DNA from: Bacteroidales bacterium
GTDB taxonomy: Bacteria; Bacteroidota; Bacteroidia; Bacteroidales; UBA932
Length of the DNA stretch: 34,898 nucleotides
Direction: 5' to 3'
NCBI GenBank assembly: GCA_022508605.1
Contig: JAFLUX010000022.1
Coordinates: 1 to 34,898 of the forward strand
Positions 1 through 6,948 of the stretch are shown piece after piece; position 1 is the first letter of the stretch; every line of letters starts with the position of its first letter. The position numbers were made by a program, and so were the translations under genes. The notes beneath the pieces are model-generated. The model was not told the origin of the DNA and made no database searches. It was given only the letters and a program-made list of their open reading frames with translations.

Positions 1-188
1 ACTGGGACTACAAGAACACTATCGACTTTGCCCACGACAAGGGCTTTGAGGAAGGGCTGGCTGCTGGTGAAGCAAAGCTGGCCGAAGAGCAGCGTGCCAT
101 AGCAAAGAGGTTATTGGTCGCGGGAGTGTCTGTTGAACTCGTTGCCGAGGGAACCGGCCTGACGCTTGAACAGGTAAAAGAGTTATAG
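1..188 (+). CDS. Rpn family recombination-promoting nuclease/putative transposase, C-terminal end (partial)
   Basis: The reading frame is open from the window edge (first full codon at position 3) to TAG at 186-188, giving about 61 residues. The visible tail has a charged, Gly/Glu/Ala-rich helix (FEEGLAAGEAKLAEEQ), then a small helix-turn-helix-like end (AGVSVELVAEGTGLTLEQVKEL). That combination is the usual C-terminus of the Rpn/PD-(D/E)XK 'transposase' proteins that are common and variable in Bacteroidales. The catalytic nuclease domain would lie left of the window and cannot be checked. In that family the tail is a linker plus a 'does the cell step to the next residue' type motif; no function is claimed for this copy. 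It ends about 210 bp from the 3' end of a tRNA gene on the other strand. Family call is from the tail only. Confidence 0.6.
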   Translation, partial: WDYKNTIDFAHDKGFEEGLAAGEAKLAEEQRAIAKRLLVAGVSVELVAEGTGLTLEQVKEL

Positions 189-350
189 GAAAGCTGAGAA
201 AGTATTCTTACGGTTTTGTCTTTTATTTCGGTTGAAGGGCAGGGTACAGAATTGGAATCTAAACGGGACTGACTGGCGAGGTACAGCGTTTCGCGTTCTG
301 ACCAACTGAAAAATGTCCATTATACCCTTATACCTTGTTTCCAACATTAC

Positions 351-394
351 CAAAAAAGAAAACGGACAAACCGCCGATTTCAGCAATTTGTCCG
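351..394 (-). terminator. Intrinsic terminator of tRNA-Asn
   Basis: Read on the minus strand, arms CGGACAAA (387-394) and TTTGTCCG (363-370 on the plus strand) form a perfect 8-bp stem with a 16-base loop. It is followed at once by a T-rich run (TTTTCTTTTTT, plus-strand 351-362). The hairpin begins 4 bases after the CCA end of the tRNA, which is the expected place for its terminator. Confidence 0.8.
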
Positions 395-397
395 CTT

Positions 398-474
398 TGG
401 CTCCCCCTCGGGGACTTGAACCCAGGACCCCCTGATTAACAGTCAGGTGCTCTAACCAACTGAGCTAAGGAGGA
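398..474 (-). tRNA. tRNA-Asn (anticodon GTT), CCA encoded
   Basis: On the minus strand the sequence folds as a standard tRNA. The acceptor stem TCCTCCT (468-474) pairs with AGGGGGA (402-408) with one T-G wobble. A D-arm with AGCTCAGTTGG and a T-arm with GGTTCAAGTCC are present. The anticodon loop CTGTTAA puts GTT at plus-strand 438-440. The discriminator base is G, and the CCA end (398-400) is encoded in the DNA. It reads AAC/AAT asparagine codons. Its own promoter lies at 504-534 and its terminator at 351-394, so it looks like a single-gene transcription unit. Confidence 0.95.
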
Positions 475-503
475 ATATTTCAACCGCCATTTGAACGGGA
501 TTG

Positions 504-534
504 CAAAGTTACTGCGTTTTTTCGGAAATGCAAA
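504..534 (-). promoter_or_regulatory. Bacteroidota-type promoter for tRNA-Asn
   Basis: On the minus strand a -33 TTTG (plus 531-534) is followed after exactly 19 bp by TAACTTTG (plus 504-511), matching the Bacteroidota consensus TTTG-N19-21-TAnnTTTG. Transcription would start about 20-30 bases before the tRNA 5' end. Confidence 0.75.
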
Positions 535-587
535 TTTTTTCATGATTTTTTTATCCCGCACTATCGGGGAGCCGCGGGGCAAGTTGT

Positions 588-619
588 TTTGCGCAAGTCG
601 AGGATTATTGCTATTTTTG
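588..619 (+). promoter_or_regulatory. Bacteroidota-type promoter for the HU-like gene
   Basis: TTTG at 588-591, 20 bp, then TATTTTTG at 612-619 matches the -33/-7 consensus. The -7 box ends only 8 bases before the ATG at 627, so the mRNA would have almost no leader. If the true start were the in-frame ATG at 651, the leader would be about 25 bases. Confidence 0.65.
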
Positions 620-626
620 CCTTGTT

Positions 627-1847
627 ATGGATGCGGTTTTTTTGTCTCGTATGGTCCGGGAATTGGTCCGGGAGCATGATTCCTTGTCTTTGCCGGGCTT
701 GGGCACCTTCGAAGTCGAGGACGTGCCGGCCGCGTTTTCCGACAGGGGCTATACGGTCAATCCTCCATACCGCAGCCTTTCTTTCTCGGGAAAGAAAACG
801 GATGACGGACTGCTTGCCGGTCTATATGCGCGTGATAACGAGTCTGTTAGCATTTCCGATGCGGACGGGATAATAAGAAATTTCGTGGCAGGGCTTGCGG
901 ATACGCTCCGCGCGGACAAGTACGTGGAACTTCCAGGTCTCGGCAGACTGCGCGCAACGAAGGAAAACGTGCCGTTCTTCGTTCCCGATGACGGTCTGGA
1001 CATATCGCCTGAATCCTGCGGACTGCCGCAGGTGTCGCTTCGTACGCGCCGCAGCGCGGATTTGCCCCCGCTTCCGTTCGTTTCTGATGGGGCCTCCCCG
1101 GAGCGGGCATCTTCCGCGATCCTTCCGGCAGACGTGCCCATTGCTGCTGCACAAGTTGTAGCTGCGCCCGATGCTGCGGAGTCCATTGCCGCTGTGCCAG
1201 TTGTTGCTGCACCTATTGCTGCTGCCGCTGATGCGGCTGCATCCGAAGCCTTGAAACCTATTGCTGCCGCCGAGGCGGTTGCGCCTATTGCCGCGGAACC
1301 TGCTACTGCGGTCCTCGACACTGCTGTACCTGTTGCCCCCGATGTAGCTGCGCCCATCGCTGCCGTACAAGTTGCGGCAGTTCCCGATGTAGCTGCACCT
1401 GTTTCCGCAGAACCTGTTGCCGCCGCACATGATGCGGTTGCGCCGAATGTGGCTGTGCCGGCGGCCGTTGCTTCCGATGCAGTCGCCGCCGATTCGCAGG
1501 AGCATGCGTCGGCATCTTCCGTCCATGCGGCCGCTGTGGACGGTTTATCGGTCGGTGCGGATTCCGCCTCGGAAAGCGTCCTTGAGGATGCGGCCTCCGA
1601 ACCTGTGGCATCTTCGCGTGATGAGTCTCCGGAAGATTCGACGGAAAAAGTCTCCTCCGCCTCGGGCAGCGGCATGCATCCGTTGCTGAGGACGGTGCTC
1701 TTGCTGATTGCCGCCGCACTCGTGATTTTGGCCGTTTTTACCGCAGTTTCCCGTATATTCCCCGGTTCTACCGACTTCCTTCTGTACAGTCCGGAAGAAT
1801 TGGAAATACTGAATTACCCAGAGAATGGAATTGGTCTACCCGGTTAG
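627..1847 (+). CDS. HU-like (CCDC81-type) domain protein with Ala-rich linker and C-terminal membrane anchor
   Basis: A 406-residue protein. Residues 1 to about 125 carry two HU-like halves typed by two 'PGLG' turns: SLPGLGTFEVE near residue 25 and ELPGLGRLRA near residue 108. This is the pattern of the Bacteroidota HU-CCDC81 family. From about residue 165 to 290 the chain is a low-complexity Ala/Pro/Val stretch made of degenerate AAP-IAA-type units, followed by a Ser/Glu-rich part. A single hydrophobic segment (TVLLLIAAALVILAVFTAV) lies near residues 355-373, with a short tail after it. Relatives often end in a peptidoglycan-binding SPOR domain outside the membrane; none is seen here. If the domain assignment holds, the HU part is cytoplasmic and the tail periplasmic. 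An alternative start is the ATG at 651. The stop is 1 base before the next likely start. Confidence 0.75.
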   Translation: MDAVFLSRMVRELVREHDSLSLPGLGTFEVEDVPAAFSDRGYTVNPPYRSLSFSGKKTDDGLLAGLYARDNESVSISDADGIIRNFVAGLADTLRADKYVELPGLGRLRATKENVPFFVPDDGLDISPESCGLPQVSLRTRRSADLPPLPFVSDGASPERASSAILPADVPIAAAQVVAAPDAAESIAAVPVVAAPIAAAADAAASEALKPIAAAEAVAPIAAEPATAVLDTAVPVAPDVAAPIAAVQVAAVPDVAAPVSAEPVAAAHDAVAPNVAVPAAVASDAVAADSQEHASASSVHAAAVDGLSVGADSASESVLEDAASEPVASSRDESPEDSTEKVSSASGSGMHPLLRTVLLLIAAALVILAVFTAVSRIFPGSTDFLLYSPEELEILNYPENGIGLPG

Positions 1848-1848
1848 T

Positions 1849-2385
1849 ATGGCTCCGCTTCTGCAAGGCGGAAAGGCGGAGAAGGAAATGCTTCCTGTCG
1901 TGGATGCCACCGGCGCTGTAGTGGCCCGGGCGCCGCGCTCCGTGTGCCATGACGGCAGCAAGCCGCTTCACCCCGTCGTGCATCTTCATATCCTCGACCG
2001 TTACGGGCGTCTGTATCTTCAGAAGCGCGCCGCGACGAAGGACCTGTATCCCCTTTACTGGGATACGGCGGTCGGCGGTCATGTGGAATACGGGGAGTAT
2101 CTGAGCGAAGCCCTTTTCCGCGAGGCCTCCGAAGAGCTCGGTTTCTATGACTTCAATCCCATACCCCTGCGTTCCTACGTATTCGAGTCCCCGGTTGAAA
2201 GGGAACTTGTGAACGTGTTCGGGGCCGTGGGCAATTTCAATCTGCACCCGGACGGGGAAGAGGTTGCAGAGGGGCGCTGGTGGGAGCCCGATGACCTTGA
2301 ATCCGCTTTCGGGAAAAATGTGCTCACTCCCAACTTCGAGCAGGAGTTTCCCATGATTAAACACGGCCTTCTGGCGCTTTTGTAA
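1849..2385 (+). CDS. NUDIX hydrolase
   Basis: A 178-residue protein. It carries a full Nudix box at about residues 80-102 (GHVEYGE, then REASEELGF), which fits GX5EX7REUXEEXGU, the Mg2+-binding site for cleaving nucleoside diphosphates linked to another group. The N-terminal part (HPVVHLHILDRYGRLYLQKR) resembles the isopentenyl-diphosphate-isomerase-like/YfcD branch of the family, but the substrate cannot be read from sequence. The start at 1849 is preferred because it follows the previous stop directly; an in-frame ATG at 1825 would overlap the upstream gene by 23 bp. The stop TAA overlaps the next ATG (TAATG at 2383-2387), so it is probably translated together with the DUF4922-SpoIID gene. 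Confidence 0.85.
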   Translation: MAPLLQGGKAEKEMLPVVDATGAVVARAPRSVCHDGSKPLHPVVHLHILDRYGRLYLQKRAATKDLYPLYWDTAVGGHVEYGEYLSEALFREASEELGFYDFNPIPLRSYVFESPVERELVNVFGAVGNFNLHPDGEEVAEGRWWEPDDLESAFGKNVLTPNFEQEFPMIKHGLLALL

Positions 2386-4481
2386 TGGACCGGATAGGCA
2401 AATTCATACAGGACCAGCTTTCGGTCTGGCCTTTGGCTGCGGCAAATTTCCGCGCTCTGAAATTCATGCAGACGCGGCCTGTGATGCTTGGAGGACTGGA
2501 GGTGCGTATCCAGCACAATCCGTCGCGCATATTGTCCAGCACCGCAATGACTGACGAGTCGTCCATAGCCGCAAGGCCATGTTTTCTGTGCGAGGCGAAC
2601 CGTCCTGCGGAACAGTTCCATCTGAAGTTCGAGGGCCGCAAGGGGCGAAGCTACAACATCCAGGTCAATCCGTATCCTATTTTCAGCAAGCACCTTGTGA
2701 TTGCCCGCAAGGAGCACGTCCCACAGGCGATATGGCATCATCTGCCCGATATGCTCGACTTCGCCTGCACTTACCAGGACTTCACGGTTTACTACAATGG
2801 CCCGAAGAGCGGCGCCTCGGCCCCGGATCACTTGCATTTTCAGGCGGTGCCGCGAAATTCCCTGCCGCTCGAAACGGCCGTAGACGCCTTTCTGAATGCT
2901 CCTGGGAAGGCGCTGGCGAGCGTGAAGGACGCGACCCTGTATCATTATCACGGCTTCACCCGCGGCGTGTACTGCATCAAGGCGGAAACCACGAAATCTT
3001 TGGCCAAACTGTTCTACCGCTTCCTCGACTGCTGTCCGGCGGAGGACGAAGGCCTGGAGCCCCGTTTCAACCTGTATGCCTGGTTCGATGCCACGCTCAT
3101 GGAATACCGTGCGCTGGTGGTGCTTCGCTCCAAGCAGCGTTCCCACCACTACTATTCGGAGGGTGCCGACCGCCTTACGATAGGCCCGGGCGCCGCCGAG
3201 ATGGCGGGGGTGTTTGTCGTCCCCAAGGAGGAAGACTACCAGAAGGTGGATTCCGGGCAGCTTGCCGAGATGTTGGATGAGGTGAGCATAGGCCCGGAGG
3301 ATGAAAAGATGATAGATTCCCGCCTCACAAGGCGTCAGCCGCTGCTGGAAGTCGGAATAATGTCGGCGCCCAGCATCAGGTTCGAGATTGTCTCCGACGG
3401 GGCCGGCCCGCAGTGCGTGAGTGCGGAAGGCGGCCGTATCAATTACAACGGGGTGCTGTATGATGAGCTGTATTTCGACTCCGTCACACGTTCCACCCTG
3501 TTCGCCGAGGCTTCTTTCATACTCTACGATGTGCCGATAGGCATAGATTTCCATTGGCAGCGAACGCAGGACCAGAGTTTTGCCGGTTCGTTGGTTTTCA
3601 TAGCGGAGGGCGACAGAGTCACGGCCATCAACCGGGTGGGCTTGGAAGACTACCTGCTCAGCGTAATATCTTCGGAAATGAGTGCCGGCGCTTCGCTGGA
3701 GTTCCTGAAAGCCCACGCGGTAATATCCCGCAGCTGGGTAGCAGCAAGGATGCGCGACCGCTCGGACCCCTCGCAGGCTGAATCTGAAGTGCCGCACGGA
3801 CGCTATGACGTATGTGCCGATGATCACTGTCAGCGCTATCAGGGACTTACCCTGGCAGTGGGGGAGACGGTGCGCAAGGCAATAGACCAGACATGGGGGC
3901 AGCTGCTTGTCTACGAAGGACGTATATGCGATGCCCGTTTCTCAAAATGCTGCGGAGGACGCACCGAGCTGTTCAGCACCTGCTGGGAGGACAGGGATTA
4001 TCCGTACTTGCAGAGCGTCGAAGATCCGTGGTGCGACTGCAAGGATGAGTCAGTGCTCTCCTCGGTGCTGAACGACTACGATCTGGAGACTACGGATTTT
4101 CACGACTGGGAGCAGCGGTACGGCATAGACGAGCTTTCCGAGCTCGTGCGCAGGCGCACCGGCACCGATTACGGAACCATCACGGGACTCGAACCGCTTG
4201 AGCGCGGTGCATCGGGAAGAATAAAGTATCTGCGAATCACGGGCACGGCCGGAAGCGGGGTCATAGGAAAGGAACTTGCGATACGCCGGGCATTGAGCGG
4301 CTCGCACCTGAAGAGTTCGGATTTCGAAGCGGTGTTCGACGGAGACACCGTGCTGCTAAAGGGGCGCGGATGGGGCCACGGGGTTGGCCTGTGCCAGATA
4401 GGCGCCGCCGTGATGGCTGCGGAAGGATTTACATACAGGGAAATACTAAACCATTACTACAAAGGTGCGGAAATCGTTTGA
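2385..4481 (+). CDS. DUF4922 (HIT/GalT-like) domain fused to SpoIID/LytB domain
   Basis: A 698-residue, two-part protein. Residues 1 to about 310 are DUF4922-like: a CxxC pair (Cys66, Cys69) and the motif DHLHFQ with His149, His151 and Gln153. This recalls the His-x-His-x-Gln active site of GalT and Ap4A-phosphorylase-like HIT enzymes. From about residue 327 to the end is a SpoIID/LytB domain: EDYLLSVISSEM with the likely catalytic Glu431, the SKCCGGRTE region, and the closing GWGHGVGLCQIGA near residues 662-675. SpoIID proteins are lytic transglycosylases or amidase enhancers that act on peptidoglycan glycan strands. No signal peptide or membrane segment is visible, which is odd for a wall enzyme and suggests action on imported fragments in the cytoplasm. 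It overlaps NUDIX by 1 bp and the AmpG-like gene by 17 bp. Confidence 0.8.
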   Translation: MDRIGKFIQDQLSVWPLAAANFRALKFMQTRPVMLGGLEVRIQHNPSRILSSTAMTDESSIAARPCFLCEANRPAEQFHLKFEGRKGRSYNIQVNPYPIFSKHLVIARKEHVPQAIWHHLPDMLDFACTYQDFTVYYNGPKSGASAPDHLHFQAVPRNSLPLETAVDAFLNAPGKALASVKDATLYHYHGFTRGVYCIKAETTKSLAKLFYRFLDCCPAEDEGLEPRFNLYAWFDATLMEYRALVVLRSKQRSHHYYSEGADRLTIGPGAAEMAGVFVVPKEEDYQKVDSGQLAEMLDEVSIGPEDEKMIDSRLTRRQPLLEVGIMSAPSIRFEIVSDGAGPQCVSAEGGRINYNGVLYDELYFDSVTRSTLFAEASFILYDVPIGIDFHWQRTQDQSFAGSLVFIAEGDRVTAINRVGLEDYLLSVISSEMSAGASLEFLKAHAVISRSWVAARMRDRSDPSQAESEVPHGRYDVCADDHCQRYQGLTLAVGETVRKAIDQTWGQLLVYEGRICDARFSKCCGGRTELFSTCWEDRDYPYLQSVEDPWCDCKDESVLSSVLNDYDLETTDFHDWEQRYGIDELSELVRRRTGTDYGTITGLEPLERGASGRIKYLRITGTAGSGVIGKELAIRRALSGSHLKSSDFEAVFDGDTVLLKGRGWGHGVGLCQIGAAVMAAEGFTYREILNHYYKGAEIV

Positions 4482-5730
4482 CAAATCACCATGGGCCTGG
4501 GTCCCCACGCTTTATTTCGTCGAGGGCCTGCCGTATTTCATCGTGAATACCATATCGCTGATAATGTTCAAAGATATGGGCATGGACAACGGCACTCTGA
4601 CCCTGCTCACCAGCCTTATAAGCATACCGTGGGTAATCAAGCCGCTGTGGAGTCCTTTCGTCGACATTTTCAAGAGTAAACGCTGGTGGATACTCTCCAT
4701 GCAGTTCATCATGCTCGCGGCGATAGCCCTGATAGCGGCTTCTGTGCAGTTCTCGACTTTCAGCATAACGATAATCCTGTTCGTGGTGGCGGCATTCGCA
4801 TCCGCCACGCACGACATAGCAGCCGACGGTTTCTACATGCTCGCCCTCGACAGCCGCCGTCAGTCGGCATTCGTGGGCATAAGGAGCACGTTCTACCGCG
4901 TGGCGTCCGTATTCGGGCAGGGAGTGCTCGTGGTAATGGCAGGGGTCCTTGAAAAAAAGATGGGCGACATCCCTGCGGCATGGTCGGCAACGATGATAGT
5001 GTCATCCGGCATACTCGCAGCCTCGGCATTGTACCATGCGTTCGCACTGCCGATCCCGGCGGATGACCGCCCCTCCGGGAATCTGCGCTCGGCTCCGGAT
5101 GTCGCGAGGGAGTTCGCCGGGGCCTTCGTTTCCTTCTTCAAAAAGAAAGGCGTGTGGCTCGCGATAGCATTCATGCTGCTGTACCGTCTTCCGGAGGCTT
5201 TCTCGGTGAAACTGCTCTTTCCGTTTTTCCGCGATCCGGTTTCCGAAGGAGGACTTGGGTTCAGCACCGACATGTACGGAATCGTGTTCGGAACATTCGG
5301 CGTGGCGGCACTGCTTGCCGGCGGTATACTCGGAGGGCTTGTCGCAGCCCGTCATGGCCTCCGCAAATGTCTGTGGCCTATGGCATTGTCGCTTGCCCTG
5401 CCATGTGCCGTATACCTGTACATGAGCATAGCAAGGCCGGAGAGCATCTGGGTTGCCGGCGCATGCGTCGTCTTCGACCAGTTCGGCTACGGTTTCGGCT
5501 TTTCCGCCTATATGCTCTATATGATGCATTTCTCGCAGGGCCCGCTGAAAACCTCCCACTACGCCATTTGTACTGCATTCATGGCTCTCTCCATGCTGCT
5601 CCCCGGACTCGTGGCAGGCTACCTGCAGGAGGCCCTCGGATATATTGGATTTTTTATACTCGTGATGATATGTTGTCTCGCCACTTTTTCAGTTACATTC
5701 TTTGTGCGGCGGCGCTTGCCGTCGGAATAA
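4465..5730 (+). CDS. AmpG-like muropeptide permease (MFS transporter)
   Basis: A 421-residue integral membrane protein with about 12 hydrophobic segments. The start of the chain (WVPTLYFVEGLPYFIVNTIS) and the loop ATHDIAADGFYM are typical of the AmpG branch of the major facilitator family. AmpG imports GlcNAc-anhydroMurNAc (muro)peptides from the periplasm in proton symport, the entry step of cell-wall recycling. The start is GTG at 4465, inside the end of the upstream gene; the next Met is far into the first membrane helix. The 3' end overlaps the NamZ-like gene by 61 bp. Neighbours that act on peptidoglycan support the muropeptide role over a generic sugar role. The exact substrate (disaccharide, MurNAc or peptide-linked) is not visible. 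Confidence 0.8.
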   Translation: MRKSFDKSPWAWVPTLYFVEGLPYFIVNTISLIMFKDMGMDNGTLTLLTSLISIPWVIKPLWSPFVDIFKSKRWWILSMQFIMLAAIALIAASVQFSTFSITIILFVVAAFASATHDIAADGFYMLALDSRRQSAFVGIRSTFYRVASVFGQGVLVVMAGVLEKKMGDIPAAWSATMIVSSGILAASALYHAFALPIPADDRPSGNLRSAPDVAREFAGAFVSFFKKKGVWLAIAFMLLYRLPEAFSVKLLFPFFRDPVSEGGLGFSTDMYGIVFGTFGVAALLAGGILGGLVAARHGLRKCLWPMALSLALPCAVYLYMSIARPESIWVAGACVVFDQFGYGFGFSAYMLYMMHFSQGPLKTSHYAICTAFMALSMLLPGLVAGYLQEALGYIGFFILVMICCLATFSVTFFVRRRLPSE

Positions 5731-6923
5731 ATGTCCGCGCTCAGGTAAAGCCGGGAATAGAAGTGCTCCGCGACCGCGGTTTCGATGGACTGCGGGGCAA
5801 GCGCGTGGGCCTGTTGACCAACCCCAGCGGAGTCGACAGACAGCTCAAATCGACTATAGACATACTCAGGGAAAACGTCAATCTCGTGGCCCTTTATGCT
5901 CCTGAGCATGGCGTAAGGGGGGATGTGTGGGCCGGAGGCAAGGTGGAGTCTTCCATAGACGCCGCCACCGGACTGCCGGTGCATTCTCTGTACGGGGCCA
6001 CGCGCCAGGCCACGCCGGAAATGATGAAGGGCATCGACATAATGGTATACGACATTCAGGATGTCGGCACCCGCTCATATACGTTCATAAGCTGCCTGGG
6101 ACTGCTTATGCGCACCTGCGCCACACTCGGGATTCCGGTGATGGTGCTCGACCGCCCGAACCCCCTCGGAGGTCTCAAGGTGGAAGGCCCGCTTGTGCGC
6201 GACGGCTTTTATTCCTACGTAAGCCAATACCGCATCCCGTATGTCTACGGCCTTACTGTCGGCGAAGTGGCGATGCTGATTAACGAGGAGGGACTGAACC
6301 GCGGCCAGCAGGGAAAGGACCTTCCCCTGCGCTGCGACCTTACCGTCGTCCCCATGGAGGGGTGGGAGCGCTGGATGACCTATGAAAAGACCGGCCTGCC
6401 GTGGGTCATGCCATCCCCCAACATCCCTTATCCCCGCAGCGCCCTCTGCTACCCTTGTGCCGGCCTTACCGGGGAGTTCAACAACTACCTCAATATAGGC
6501 ATAGGGTATACCATACCTTTCGATGCTTTTGCCGCAGAGTGGATAGATGCGGACAAACTGAAAGAGAGGCTGGACAGCTACAGGGTTCCCGGTATCGCAT
6601 GGAGGACGGTGCACTATACTCCTTTCTACGGAAGCAGCGCCCGCAAGCTCATCCACGGGGTGCAGTACTATTTCGTGGACTACGAGGCCGCACCCATCAC
6701 GCTCATCCAGTTTTACGTTATGCAGGCGGTGCATGAGCTGTATGGGAAAAACCCTTTTGAGCTGTCCGCCGACCGATTGTCAATGTTCAATAAAGTTTGT
6801 GGAACGGATTTTGTCAGCAGGGAATTTGGCAAGCGTATGAAAGTCTCGGATATCATCACATATTGGACTGCCGATGCCGAGGCGTTCAAGGCGCTGTCGA
6901 AGAAATATTACCTGTACAATTAG
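5670..6923 (+). CDS. namZ: DUF1343 protein, NamZ/YbbC-type exo-beta-N-acetylmuramidase
   Basis: A 417-residue protein with a Sec signal peptide (MLSRHFFSYILCAAALAVGI...RA, cut before Gln25 or close to it). The mature chain shows the DUF1343 marks in order: LLTNPSGVD, YAPEHGVRGD, YDIQDVGTRSYT, and DRPNPLGG. Founding members (Bacillus subtilis NamZ/YbbC) remove MurNAc from the non-reducing end of peptidoglycan chains. Export to the periplasm fits a role of making products for the AmpG-like permease encoded just upstream. The frame is open much further upstream, but the start at 5670 is chosen because it gives a clean signal peptide and a family-normal length. That places the signal peptide inside a 61-bp overlap with the permease gene. 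Function is inferred from the family. Confidence 0.82.
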   Translation: MLSRHFFSYILCAAALAVGINVRAQVKPGIEVLRDRGFDGLRGKRVGLLTNPSGVDRQLKSTIDILRENVNLVALYAPEHGVRGDVWAGGKVESSIDAATGLPVHSLYGATRQATPEMMKGIDIMVYDIQDVGTRSYTFISCLGLLMRTCATLGIPVMVLDRPNPLGGLKVEGPLVRDGFYSYVSQYRIPYVYGLTVGEVAMLINEEGLNRGQQGKDLPLRCDLTVVPMEGWERWMTYEKTGLPWVMPSPNIPYPRSALCYPCAGLTGEFNNYLNIGIGYTIPFDAFAAEWIDADKLKERLDSYRVPGIAWRTVHYTPFYGSSARKLIHGVQYYFVDYEAAPITLIQFYVMQAVHELYGKNPFELSADRLSMFNKVCGTDFVSREFGKRMKVSDIITYWTADAEAFKALSKKYYLYN

Positions 6924-6948
6924 CGCAAGCTGCAAAAACCACTGACTT

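Noticed and set aside
183..386. A 67-codon minus-strand frame after tRNA-Asn
   Set aside because: It covers the tRNA terminator and has no start signal, family features or conserved neighbour.
749..1675. Minus-strand frames of up to 308 codons opposite the HU-like gene
   Set aside because: They mirror the Ala/Pro-rich repeat of the sense gene and give Ala/Thr/Ser-rich or Arg-rich filler.
2175..3827. A 550-codon minus-strand frame opposite NUDIX and DUF4922-SpoIID
   Set aside because: Antisense to two genes with intact motifs; no recognisable protein features.
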